Below are positions 43,594-52,477 of a stretch of DNA of 64,000 nt, one piece after another. The stretch is taken from positions 2,728,001-2,792,000 of the forward strand of contig CBDCGC010000003.1 in NCBI GenBank assembly GCA_965216585.1. The letters are read 5' to 3'. The notes beneath the pieces are model-generated. The model had not been told where the DNA came from. It made no database searches and saw nothing but the letters and a program-made list of their open reading frames with translations. Origin of the DNA: CADEER01 sp965216585 (GTDB lineage Bacteria > Desulfobacterota > Binatia > HRBIN30 > CADEER01). A program made the translations under genes and the position numbers. Numbering within the stretch: the first letter of the stretch is position 1; each line of letters opens with the position of its first letter.

Positions 43594-44456
43594 GCGGTTC
43601 GCGGGGGGGCGCGCGAGTCGCGGACCGAGTGCGCGCCAGACGCTGGAAGGGGCACGGTTGGCAGTCTTCGGGCACCGTGACCCTGCTCTCCGACTTCGGC
43701 GGCAGCGATCCCTATGCCGGTGTCATGCGCGGTGTCGTCCTTCGCTTTGCCCCGGACAGCCGACTGGTCGACCTCACCCACGCCGTGCCGCCCCAGTCGA
43801 TCGAAGTCGGTGCCCTGCTGCTGCGCTCTGCGGTGAGCTATTTCGCCGACGGCTCCGTTCACCTGGCGGTCGTCGACCCCGGTGTCGGCGGCGCCCGCGC
43901 CGGCATCGTCGTCGTCACTGATCGGGCGCTCCTGGTCGGACCGGACAACGGGTTGCTCCATCCGAGCGCGGTGTCGCTCGGCCTGCGCGAGGTGCGCCGT
44001 ATCGAAAACGAGGAGCTCTTGTTGAATCCGATCAGCGCTACCTTCCATGGGCGAGACGTTTTCGCGCCGATCGCCGGCCGCCTCGCGGCGGGGATGGCCC
44101 CGCAATCGGTCGGGCCGGAGGCGCCGGCGATGGAGCGTTTGCAAGGGATCGATCCCAGCGTCGACGGTGATGAGATCGTGGGTAAGGTGATTCACGTCGA
44201 TCACTTTGGCAACTTGATCTCGAACATCGCGATGGAGATGGTGGCCGGAGCAGATGTTTCGGTTCGCGTCGGCGACCATGTCGTCGAGGGCCTGAGCAAG
44301 ACCTACGGCGACGTCGCAAAGATGGAGATGGCGGTGGTTGGCAACAGTTGGGGAACACTCGAAATCGCGCAAAACGGCGGCAACGCAGCGCTGGCACTGG
44401 CTGTGGATCGTGATGCTGTCGTGCGCGTTGCAAGACGGGAATCGCATGCGTTCTGA
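43590..44456 (+). CDS. SAM hydrolase / hydroxide adenosyltransferase (DUF62)
   Basis: 288 residues, DUF62 family, which splits S-adenosylmethionine into adenosine and methionine. Catalytic Asp in TLLSDFGGSDPYAG, Arg in VVDPGVGGARAG, and His in FHGRDVFAP are all present. VDHFGNLISNI in the C-terminal barrel is the usual adenine-binding strand. The fluorinase/chlorinase halide loop is not evident, so water is the likely nucleophile. The GTG at 43590 overlaps the ankyrin stop (GTGA); a shorter GTG start at 43677 would begin at TLLSDFG. Its end overlaps the S2P gene. Confidence 0.88.
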   Translation: MSGSRGGARVADRVRARRWKGHGWQSSGTVTLLSDFGGSDPYAGVMRGVVLRFAPDSRLVDLTHAVPPQSIEVGALLLRSAVSYFADGSVHLAVVDPGVGGARAGIVVVTDRALLVGPDNGLLHPSAVSLGLREVRRIENEELLLNPISATFHGRDVFAPIAGRLAAGMAPQSVGPEAPAMERLQGIDPSVDGDEIVGKVIHVDHFGNLISNIAMEMVAGADVSVRVGDHVVEGLSKTYGDVAKMEMAVVGNSWGTLEIAQNGGNAALALAVDRDAVVRVARRESHAF

Positions 44457-45381
44457 GGAGATGTACCTGCCGCTCGACGGCGAGCGCCCGCGCGAGCGCG
44501 GCGGTGTCGTCGTTCATGCGCTCCTCTTCGTGCTGACCTTCATCACTACGGCGGCGGCGAACGCGCGTTTTCACGGCGCCGACTTGCTCGCCCATCCGAG
44601 CGACATCCAACTCGGCTTTCCCTACGCCGTCACCCTGATGTCGATTCTCTTCGCTCACGAGCTCGGCCACTACGCCATGGCGCGCGCCCACAACGTCGAA
44701 GCGACGCTTCCCTACTTCATCCCGGCTCCGCCTTTTTTTTTCATCGGTACCTTCGGTGCGTTCATCCGCATGAAAAGCGTGCCCGACAACCGCCGGGCGC
44801 TCTTCGACATCGGTGCCGCGGGTCCCTGGGGCGGTTTTCTCGTCGCCGTGCCGGCACTCTTCTTCGGTCTCGGTCTTTCCGAAGTCGTCCCGACTCCGGA
44901 GTCCGAGTTGTCCGGACTGATGTTTCGCGAGCCGCTGATCATGCAGGCGATGAGCGCCTACCTACTCGGTGTCGATCCGCAGCAGGCGACGGTCATGTTG
45001 CACCCCATCGCCTTGGCTGCCTGGGTGGGTTTTCTGGTGACGGCGCTCAATCTGCTGCCGGTCGGCCAGCTCGACGGCGGCCACGTCAGCTACGCGGTGC
45101 TCGGCGAGCGCTGGCACGCGTGGATTTCGCGCGGTGCGGTCGTCGGTTTACTGGTCCTCGGTTTCGGCGGCTGGTCGGGCTGGTTGGCTTGGGTGGTGCT
45201 CCTCGTGGCGATCGGCTTCCGCCACCCGCGCACCGGTGATCCGAGCATGCCTCTGAACCGCTTGCGTGTCTTCTTCGCAGTCTTGACCGTCGTCATCTTC
45301 ATCCTGGTCTTCATGCCGGAACCGATCGTCTATCAGCCCGAGCCGATCATGATTCCAGCCGGGGAGATGCTCGAGGTATGA
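44446..45381 (+). CDS. Site-2 protease family membrane metalloprotease
   Basis: A 311-residue M50-type intramembrane protease. The zinc motif HELGH (about 66-70) lies in the second membrane segment, and NLLPVGQLDGGH (about 205-216) supplies the third ligand. The PPFFFIGTFGAFIRMKS loop is typical of the COG1994-like S2P branch. About six transmembrane segments. Start at 44446 overlaps the SAM hydrolase end by 11 bases; an ATG at 44461 has GAGGAG too close to be useful. A run of nine T at 44733-44741 codes Phe-Phe-Phe. Substrate, perhaps an anti-sigma factor, unknown. Confidence 0.9.
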   Translation: MRSEEMYLPLDGERPRERGGVVVHALLFVLTFITTAAANARFHGADLLAHPSDIQLGFPYAVTLMSILFAHELGHYAMARAHNVEATLPYFIPAPPFFFIGTFGAFIRMKSVPDNRRALFDIGAAGPWGGFLVAVPALFFGLGLSEVVPTPESELSGLMFREPLIMQAMSAYLLGVDPQQATVMLHPIALAAWVGFLVTALNLLPVGQLDGGHVSYAVLGERWHAWISRGAVVGLLVLGFGGWSGWLAWVVLLVAIGFRHPRTGDPSMPLNRLRVFFAVLTVVIFILVFMPEPIVYQPEPIMIPAGEMLEV

Positions 45382-45421
45382 GATCCGCCGGGCCGCAACC
45401 GTCGACGCAGGAGAGCCAACG

Positions 45422-45874
45422 ATGAGCGAACGCCCCTCTTGGGACGAGTACTTCATGACCATCACGCGCCAGGTTGCCGAGCGCTCGACCTGCCTGCGCG
45501 CCAAAGTGGGGGCCGTGATCGTGCGCGACCGCAACATCCTGGCGACGGGGTACAACGGTTCGCCGGCAGGCCAGCCGCACTGCCTCGACGCGGGATGCCT
45601 CGTCTACAAGTCGACGACGCCGGCGGGAGAGATCGAGGAAAACTGCTTTCGCACGATCCATGCGGAAATCAACGCAATCGCCCAAGCCGCGAAAAACGGG
45701 GCGGCGATCGGTGGGGCCGACATCTACGTCACCCACACACCGTGCATCCATTGCTTCAAGACGCTGCTCAACACCGGCATCACGCGCATCTGCTACGACA
45801 AAGAGTACAAGCTCGACACGCTCGGCGAGCTGCGCCGTCTGGCACCGGGTGTCGAGTTGGTGCAGGTCCACTGA
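45422..45874 (+). CDS. dCMP deaminase family protein
   Basis: A 150-residue cytidine/deoxycytidylate deaminase that would make dUMP from dCMP for thymidylate synthesis. HAEINAIAQAAKNG provides zinc-ligand His and proton-shuttling Glu, and THTPCIHCFKTL the two cysteines. The GYNGSPAGQPHC region and CLDAG loop are those of the ComEB/dCMP deaminase branch. AGGAG lies nine bases before the ATG. Follows the S2P gene by 40 bases. Confidence 0.92.
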   Translation: MSERPSWDEYFMTITRQVAERSTCLRAKVGAVIVRDRNILATGYNGSPAGQPHCLDAGCLVYKSTTPAGEIEENCFRTIHAEINAIAQAAKNGAAIGGADIYVTHTPCIHCFKTLLNTGITRICYDKEYKLDTLGELRRLAPGVELVQVH

Positions 45875-45885
45875 CCGCGCTGCGA

Positions 45886-48138
45886 ATGCGACGAGTCGCC
45901 GTAGCCGCGGTGTTGCTCTGTCTGGCGGCCCCGTTGTTGGTCTGGGCATTGGGAGCGGGTGTCTTTGGTTCGCACTGGGGTGCCGGCGTACCGACCGAGC
46001 GGGCGCTGCCTGCGGCGGTCGTGCATGCGCGGGCACAGAGACAGGCCGCCGCCGGGGAAGACAAGCAAGTTCTCTTCGGCGATCTGCACGTTCACACGAC
46101 GTTTTCTCTCGATGCTTTCATGATGGCGCTGCCGGTGACCGGCGGCCAGGGTGCGCGTCCGGTTGCCGACGCGTGTGATTTCGCACGCTTCTGCTCGGAT
46201 CTGGATTTCTGGTCGATCAACGACCACGCGATCGGCCTGACGCCGCGCGCCTGGCGCGAAACGGTCGATGCCATCCGCCAGTGCAATGCCGTCGCCGGCG
46301 ATCCGGACAATCCCGATGTCGTCGCCTTTCTCGGCTGGGAGTGGACGCAGTTTGGTACCACTCCCGACAACCACTACGGCCACAAGAACGTGGTACTTCG
46401 CGATCTCGCCGACGGCGCCATCCCGACCCGGCCGATCGCGGCACGAGCACCGGCCGATGCTTTTGACCGCGATCCCGAGGCCGTACCCGGCGTGATGGCG
46501 ATGGGTCTATTGCCGCTGCTGCGGCCGAGCCGCTCGGCGCTCGACTTCGTACGTTTCATGCGCGACATGATCGCCATCGAGGACTGCCCAGATGGCGTCG
46601 CCGTGCGCGAGCTGCCGGCCGATTGCCGGGAATCGACGCTGACACCTGCCGGTCTCTTCGCCAAGCTCGACGACTGGAACGTCGCGTCGATGGTAATCCC
46701 GCACGGAACGACCTGGGGATTCTATACGCCGCACGGATCTTCGTGGGACAAACAACTCACAGCCGACATGCACGACGAGGATCGACAGATTCTCATCGAG
46801 GTCTTTTCGGGACACGGCAACTCGGAGGAGTTTCGGCCGTGGGCCGGGGTCGGGCGTTCGCGCACCGGCGAGCCGATCTGCCCTCGCCCGAGTGCCGACT
46901 ACCTGCCCTCGTGCTGGCGGGCTGGTGAGATCATCGAGGAGCGCTGTCGGGCGCGGGGGGAAGCGGAGGCGGAGTGTGGCAAACGCGCTGCCGAAGCGCG
47001 CCAGCGCTACGTCGCCGGCGACGTCCTCGGCCACTTGACGGTTCCCGGCGTCGAGGCCGGCGAGTGGCTCGACAGCGGCCAGTGCCGCGACTGCTTCCAG
47101 CCGGCCTTCAACTACCGGCCGCGCTCTTCGGTGCAGTACATCATGGGATTGCGCGACTTCGACGATTCGGGCACCGAGAGGCGTTTCAACTTCGGTTTCA
47201 TCGCCTCTAGTGACAACCACACCGGACGGCCGGGCACGGGCTACAAGGAGTACGCAAGGCGCCAGATGACAGAGGCGCGTTTACCGGGTGCTGGTGTCGA
47301 GATGTTCGGCGCCCTGCCGGCCGAAGAAGCGGTGGCGCGTTCGCGGCGCTTCGAACCGGAGTTGCTCAGTGGCAAGTTCTTCGCCGCGCGAGAGTCCGAG
47401 CGCGCGGCTTCCTTCTTTCTCACCGGCGGCCTGGCGGCCGTGCACGCGGCGGGGCGCAGCCGGCAAGCCATTTGGGACGCCTTGCAACGCCGCGAAGTAT
47501 ACGGCACCAGCGGCCCGCGCATCCTGCTGTGGTTTGATCTGCTCACCGCTGTCGCCGGCGAGAGGGATGTGCCGATGGGGGGCGAAGCGAGGCGCGGAAC
47601 GGCTCCGGTTTTTCGCGTGCGCGCGCTCGGTTCATTCGAGCAAAGGGATGGGTGTCCGTCGTACGCGCAACAATCCCTACCGGCGGATCGCCTCGAGCAC
47701 CTCTGCGCCGGCGAGTGCTACTACCCGAGCGACCGGCGGCGCCGCATCAGTCGCGTCGAGCTGGTCCGCGTCGCCCTGCGCGGCCGGCGCCGCGAGCCGG
47801 CGGTCGGATTGGTCGACGATCCGTGGAAAGTCATCCCCTGTGCCGCTGGGAACGACGGTTGCGTCGTCGAGATCGCCGATCCGGAGTTCGCCGAGTACCG
47901 GCGTGACGTTCTCTACTATGTCCGCGCCATCGAGGAGCCGAGCCTGGCGGTCAACGCCGACCCGCTGCGTTGCGACGTCGGCCAGAACGGCCGCTGTGTC
48001 GAGACCCATCCATGCAGCGGCGACGGTGATGAATGCCTGGCGGAGACTGAAGAACGCGCCTGGTCGTCGCCCATTCTGGTGCGCTGGCAGGCGCCGGTGA
48101 CCGCCCCAGCCGAAGATCAGCCGGTATCGGCGCAGTAG
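45886..48138 (+). CDS. Exported DUF3604 protein
   Basis: 750 residues with an N-terminal hydrophobic signal (about 5-30). The DUF3604 hallmark GDLHVHTTFSLDAFM (about 66-80) resembles a PHP-type metal site, followed by DFWSINDHAIGLTPR and the late FIASSDNHTGRPG. A Cys-rich insert lies around 320-420 and another near the C-terminus. Family members are secreted proteins of unknown activity, possibly metal-dependent phosphoesterases. ATG at 45886, 11 bases after the deaminase stop. The last 22 bases overlap the convergent recQ. Confidence 0.85.
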   Translation: MRRVAVAAVLLCLAAPLLVWALGAGVFGSHWGAGVPTERALPAAVVHARAQRQAAAGEDKQVLFGDLHVHTTFSLDAFMMALPVTGGQGARPVADACDFARFCSDLDFWSINDHAIGLTPRAWRETVDAIRQCNAVAGDPDNPDVVAFLGWEWTQFGTTPDNHYGHKNVVLRDLADGAIPTRPIAARAPADAFDRDPEAVPGVMAMGLLPLLRPSRSALDFVRFMRDMIAIEDCPDGVAVRELPADCRESTLTPAGLFAKLDDWNVASMVIPHGTTWGFYTPHGSSWDKQLTADMHDEDRQILIEVFSGHGNSEEFRPWAGVGRSRTGEPICPRPSADYLPSCWRAGEIIEERCRARGEAEAECGKRAAEARQRYVAGDVLGHLTVPGVEAGEWLDSGQCRDCFQPAFNYRPRSSVQYIMGLRDFDDSGTERRFNFGFIASSDNHTGRPGTGYKEYARRQMTEARLPGAGVEMFGALPAEEAVARSRRFEPELLSGKFFAARESERAASFFLTGGLAAVHAAGRSRQAIWDALQRREVYGTSGPRILLWFDLLTAVAGERDVPMGGEARRGTAPVFRVRALGSFEQRDGCPSYAQQSLPADRLEHLCAGECYYPSDRRRRISRVELVRVALRGRRREPAVGLVDDPWKVIPCAAGNDGCVVEIADPEFAEYRRDVLYYVRAIEEPSLAVNADPLRCDVGQNGRCVETHPCSGDGDECLAETEERAWSSPILVRWQAPVTAPAEDQPVSAQ

Positions 48139-49955
48139 GCGCGAATGTGCGCGACGAAGCCGCCGCCGAGATCCTTGAGCTTCTTTTCGCCGACACCGTA
48201 GACGCCGGCAAACTCCTCCAGCGTCGTTGGTCGCAGGCGCGCCAGCTCGCGTAGCGTCGCATCGCCGAAGATCACGTAGGCCGGCACGCCGCGCTGACTG
48301 GCGAGATCGCGTCGCAGATCGCGCAAGCTCTCGAAAAGACCCCGGTCGACCCCGTCCCAGGACTCGTTCTCAGCGCGGCTGGCCCGCACTTTTTCGCCGC
48401 CGCGTGGTTTCTGCAGCTTGACCCGGCGCTCGTCGCGCATGACCTCCCAGGAGCTCGAGTTGAGCGCGAGAATCGGACGGTCGCCCTCGCTGCGGTCGAT
48501 CAGCCCCTGATCGACGAGCTGGTAGATCAAGTTGAGAATCGCTTTGCGGGGCAGCTCCGACAGCAATCCGTGTGTCGACAATTGATCGTGGCGCCATTGG
48601 CGGATGCGCGCGGTGCTGGCGCCGGCGAGAACGTCGGCAATATGCGTTGCGCCGAAGCGCTGGTCGGTGCGGGCGATGCACGACAGGATTTTCTGCGCCG
48701 TCGTCGTCCCGTCTTCGACACCCTCGACTTCGTCCAGGCATACGTCGCAGGCGTCGCACTTCTCCTCGTTGTAGGGTTGGCCGAAGTACTCGCACAACGC
48801 GGCGTGCCGGCAGCGTACGCTGGCGGCGTAGTTGCGCATTTGGTGCAGCAACCCGATGGAAGTTTGCAGCACTTCCTCGGGCGCTTCCGCTTCGGCCGAG
48901 CTGCGTTCGATGAGGCGCTGGAGCCTCATCACGTCGGAAGCCGAGTAGAGGACGACGCATTCAGCCGCCAGCCCATCGCGCCCGGCGCGCCCCGCTTCTT
49001 GTTGGTAGTGCTCGATCGATTTCGGAATCGCGGTATGGATGACGCAGCGCACGTCACTGCGGTCGATGCCCATGCCGAACGCGACGGTGGCGACGACGAC
49101 GTCGAGCTCTTCCGACATGAAGGCATCCTGCGTGTCGCGCCGCTGCTCGGCGCTCAATCCGGCGTGGTAGTGATCGGCCTTGACGCCGTTCGCGCGCAAC
49201 CATCCGGCGAGATCCTCGGTGTCGCGGCGGCTGAGACAATAGACGATGGCGGCAGCGCCGCGGTGCCGGTTGATGATCTGTAGAGTCTGTTGCCGGCGGT
49301 CGACGAGGGGGAGAACCCGATACACGAGGTTCGGGCGATCGAAGTCACCGATCAACTCGACGGCATCGCGCAGGCGCAGTTGGCTCATGATGTCGTCGCG
49401 CACGCGTGTCGTCGCGGTGGCCGTGAAGGCATGCAGGCTGACGCTGGGGAACCTGACCTTGAGCTCGGCCAGTTGGCGGTATTCGGGCCGGAAGTCGTGC
49501 CCCCAGTGGCTGACGCAGTGCGCCTCGTCGATGGCGAAGTCGCGGATGTCGGCGTTGTCCAACCACTGGAGAAAACGCCCCGACAACAGCCGCTCGGGCG
49601 CGACGAAGACGAGGCGGTAGCGCCCCTCCGCCATGCCGCGCTCGGTGTCGAGCTGGGCCTCGCGGTCGAGACCGCTGTGTAGCGCCGCCGCCGGGTAACC
49701 GAGCTGGCGCAGGCTGTCGACCTGATCCTTCATCAAGGCGATGAGAGGGGAGATGACGACATCGGTGCGCCCGGCGACCAGCGGCGGAATCTGGTAGCAC
49801 AGCGACTTTCCCCCGCCGGTCGGCAGCACGACGAGAGAGTCGCGCCGCTCGAGCCCGGCTCGGATGGCGTCTCGCTGCAGCGGGCGCAGACCTTCGAACC
49901 CCCAGTACTTGCGTAGCGCGTCGTCGATGGCGCCGTCACCAGGCTGCGCGTCCAT
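48117..49955 (-). CDS. recQ: ATP-dependent DNA helicase RecQ
   Basis: A 612-residue 3'-5' superfamily 2 helicase for recombination and replication-fork repair. LPTGGGKSLCYQIP (motif I), DEAHCVSHWGHDFRPEY (motif II and RecQ-specific aromatic-rich loop), FTATAT (III), QQEAGRAGRDG (VI). The RecQ-C zinc-binding cysteines are present (CRHAALCEYFG, CDACDVC). It ends with an HRDC domain (about 535-612). ATG at 49955; a GTG eight codons upstream is possible. The length is normal. Confidence 0.96.
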   Translation of the reverse strand: MDAQPGDGAIDDALRKYWGFEGLRPLQRDAIRAGLERRDSLVVLPTGGGKSLCYQIPPLVAGRTDVVISPLIALMKDQVDSLRQLGYPAAALHSGLDREAQLDTERGMAEGRYRLVFVAPERLLSGRFLQWLDNADIRDFAIDEAHCVSHWGHDFRPEYRQLAELKVRFPSVSLHAFTATATTRVRDDIMSQLRLRDAVELIGDFDRPNLVYRVLPLVDRRQQTLQIINRHRGAAAIVYCLSRRDTEDLAGWLRANGVKADHYHAGLSAEQRRDTQDAFMSEELDVVVATVAFGMGIDRSDVRCVIHTAIPKSIEHYQQEAGRAGRDGLAAECVVLYSASDVMRLQRLIERSSAEAEAPEEVLQTSIGLLHQMRNYAASVRCRHAALCEYFGQPYNEEKCDACDVCLDEVEGVEDGTTTAQKILSCIARTDQRFGATHIADVLAGASTARIRQWRHDQLSTHGLLSELPRKAILNLIYQLVDQGLIDRSEGDRPILALNSSSWEVMRDERRVKLQKPRGGEKVRASRAENESWDGVDRGLFESLRDLRRDLASQRGVPAYVIFGDATLRELARLRPTTLEEFAGVYGVGEKKLKDLGGGFVAHIRAYCADTG

Positions 49956-50048
49956 CCGCCCAAAACTCCATCCCGCCACGCCGGTGTCAAACGGGGGCGC
50001 GGCTTGATTTCCGCGCCCGGCGGCCTGCTGTCATTCCGGTGCAGAACA

Positions 50049-51449
50049 CTAAGGCATTTGCAGGAGGTCGTAGGTGTCGCCGAGGCGCGGTGCGAAGGTG
50101 GGAATCGACACTTCCTTTTGGATCGTGTCGGCCAGCGCCATCGAAGACTCCGGCTCGCCGTGCACGACGAAAACCGCTCGCGGCGGCCGCTCGGAGGAGC
50201 GGAGCCACTTCAGCAAACCGGCGCGGTCGGCGTGCGCCGACAATCCGTGCACGGACATGAACCTGGCCCCGATCGGGATCTTCTGGCCGTGTACCTTGAC
50301 GCGCTGCGCACCTTCCAGCATCGCCCGGCCGCGTGTGCCCGGCGCCTGGTAGCCGACCAGAACGACGAGGTTCTTCTTGTCCGGCAGCAGGCGCTTGAGG
50401 TGGTGCAAGACGCGTCCGCCGGTGAGCATTCCGCTCGATGAGATGATGATGCGCGGTCCCTTCATGCTGTTGAGACGGCGCGAGTCGTCGCCGCTGCGGT
50501 GGAACTCGACGTGATCGGGAAAGAGGCGATCGCGCCCCTCGGCGACGATCTCCGCGTCGAGGTTCTCCTCGTTCATGTGCTTGGAGTAGAGCCGCGTCGT
50601 GTTGACGGCCATCGGACTGTCGATGTGGATCGGTACTTCGGGTAGCTCGCCGCTCTCCATCGCCTGGCGCAGCAAGAGCGTCACGAGCTGGGCGCGCGCG
50701 ACGGCGAAAGACGGAATCAAGACGGTGCCGCCGTGACCGAGCGTTTCGGCAAAGGGGCCGCGCAGTTGTTCGACGAAGGGCTCGCTGGCGTGATCGCGGT
50801 TGCCGTAGGTGGACTCCATGACCAGGTAGTCGCAGGCGGGGGGTGGCGTCGGGTCGGGGTGGAGGGGCATGTTGTAGCGGCCGACGTCGCCGCTGAAGAC
50901 GACGGTCCGCTTTCCCACCGAAGATGTCGCTTCGATTTCGATGTGTGCGGAGCCGAGGATGTGTCCGGCGTTGACGAAGCGCGCCCGCAATCGCTCGTCG
51001 AGGTCGAGCCATGCGCCGTAGCGAATAGGCCGCATGCGGGCCAGAGCGGCGTGCGCTTCGTCGGAGTTGTAGAGCGGTAAAGCGGGTTTGTGTTTCGAGA
51101 ATTTCTTCTTGTTGGCGTAGCGCGCGTCTTCTTCTTGGATTTTCGCCGAGTCGAGAAGAAGGATCTCGGCCAGCTCGAGACTTGCCGGTGTCAGGTGGAC
51201 GAGGCCGCGGTAGCCGAGCTTGACCAGGCGCGGCAGGTAGCCGGCGTGATCGATATGGCTGTGCGTGAGGAGCAGGTGATCCAGCGACGCGATGTCGAAG
51301 GGGGGGTCTTCCCAGTTGAGCAAGCGCAGGTCCTTCAAGCCCTGGAACATGCCGCAATCGACGAGGACGGAGGATCCATCCGCCTCGAGCAGATGGCGCG
51401 ACCCGGTCACGGTGGACGCACCGCCGTGAAAAGAAAGCTCGATCGACAT
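50049..51449 (-). CDS. Beta-CASP metallo-beta-lactamase family RNase-like protein
   Basis: A 466-residue MBL-fold nuclease of the CPSF73/YSH1-like branch, which processes RNA. HSHIDHAG (about 62-69) is motif 2, AGHILGSAH and FSGDVGR follow, and the beta-CASP domain runs from about 195 to 385. The end holds SAHADRAGLL, the motif C histidine. All metal ligands are visible. Stands alone between recQ and a divergent Coq4-like gene. Whether it is an endo- or exonuclease cannot be told. Confidence 0.92.
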   Translation of the reverse strand: MSIELSFHGGASTVTGSRHLLEADGSSVLVDCGMFQGLKDLRLLNWEDPPFDIASLDHLLLTHSHIDHAGYLPRLVKLGYRGLVHLTPASLELAEILLLDSAKIQEEDARYANKKKFSKHKPALPLYNSDEAHAALARMRPIRYGAWLDLDERLRARFVNAGHILGSAHIEIEATSSVGKRTVVFSGDVGRYNMPLHPDPTPPPACDYLVMESTYGNRDHASEPFVEQLRGPFAETLGHGGTVLIPSFAVARAQLVTLLLRQAMESGELPEVPIHIDSPMAVNTTRLYSKHMNEENLDAEIVAEGRDRLFPDHVEFHRSGDDSRRLNSMKGPRIIISSSGMLTGGRVLHHLKRLLPDKKNLVVLVGYQAPGTRGRAMLEGAQRVKVHGQKIPIGARFMSVHGLSAHADRAGLLKWLRSSERPPRAVFVVHGEPESSMALADTIQKEVSIPTFAPRLGDTYDLLQMP

Positions 51450-51606
51450 CCGCGTGCAATTTCACACGGCCTCGAAGAACGCAACATTCTGCCCACCTCG
51501 GCGAACGCCCTCGAGAAGCGTTGAGTCCGCTTGGCCGCGGCGCTACGTTCAACGCATGCCGCAGCGGCGCGATGCCAGTTCCCGAGGGATAGGTCCGGGG
51601 CAACCT

Positions 51607-52380
51607 ATGGCTACGGATCTCGAGAAGAGCACGGTTGGCCCGGCGGACGTCGTCAAAGCGTTGCGGGCGTTGGGTGGCGTGGGGCGCGATCCGAACCGAA
51701 CCGATCTGATCGGTGACTTCATCGCTTCGCTTACCGGTCCTTCGGCCGATGCACTTTTCGACGAAGTCTGGAGAGACCCCGTCGGTCGGAGGCTGCTGGA
51801 AGAGGGGCGCGATCTCGAGAAGACGCTGAACGATCGCGCCTACCTCTCCGCGCTGCCGCCCGGCTCGCTTGGGCGAGCGTACTTCGATTGGACGGCGGCG
51901 CGCGATCTATCTGCCGAGGGCTTGGCGGATGCGATCAGTGGGCAGGTGACGAGGACGCTCGACGGACCTCGCCCGACGATGGCGGCGCGGATCGTCGACA
52001 TGCACGACCTCTGGCACGTGGTCAACGGCTGGGGGTCGGACATCCACGGCGAGCTGCACCTGCTCGGATTCAGCTATGCCCAGCTCGGCGCCTATGCCTG
52101 GCTCATTCTCGGATCACTCACTACTCTGGTTCTGGCTTCCGCCGGGCGCCGCGAAGGGATGGGCTACTTGCGCGACTCGATTCGCCGCGGTCGCAAAGCG
52201 ACGTTGCTGGCCGCGGTCGATTGGGAAGCAATGCTGCCACTGCCTCTCGATGAAGTTCGCCAGCGACTCGGCATCGAGGAGCCCAAACCCTACCGAGAGC
52301 TGAAGATCGAAGAGCTCGACGAGATCCGCAAGAAGAGCTCGCTCTTCAAGTTCCTCCAGGCGGTACTACCGGCTGGCTAG
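51607..52380 (+). CDS. Coq4 family protein
   Basis: 257 residues. The Coq4 signature HDLWH followed 11 residues later by Glu (about 135-151: zinc or ligand site) is intact. In eukaryotes Coq4 organises ubiquinone synthesis and has recently been linked to C1 decarboxylation/hydroxylation of the ring. Bacterial homologues are scattered and mostly untested. A predicted helix (YAWLILGSLTTLVLA) may contact membrane. The ATG at 51607 fits the domain edge. No other quinone gene is in the window. Confidence 0.83.
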   Translation: MATDLEKSTVGPADVVKALRALGGVGRDPNRTDLIGDFIASLTGPSADALFDEVWRDPVGRRLLEEGRDLEKTLNDRAYLSALPPGSLGRAYFDWTAARDLSAEGLADAISGQVTRTLDGPRPTMAARIVDMHDLWHVVNGWGSDIHGELHLLGFSYAQLGAYAWLILGSLTTLVLASAGRREGMGYLRDSIRRGRKATLLAAVDWEAMLPLPLDEVRQRLGIEEPKPYRELKIEELDEIRKKSSLFKFLQAVLPAG

Positions 52381-52420
52381 CCATTGCGCCGAAGCGCGCA
52401 ACCGCGTCGAAATGCGACGA

Positions 52421-52457
52421 CATGGGCCCGAAAGAACCGAGGCTCTTCCGGGCCATG
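52421..52457. terminator. Terminator-like hairpin between convergent genes
   Basis: Arms CATGG-GCCCGAAAGA and TCTTCCGGGC-CATG pair with one mismatch and one bulge around ACCGAGGC. It is 41 bases past the Coq4 stop and 21 from the stop of the convergent gene, so it can serve both. Confidence 0.55.
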
Positions 52458-52477
52458 CGGGGGAGGGGTGGTGCGGG

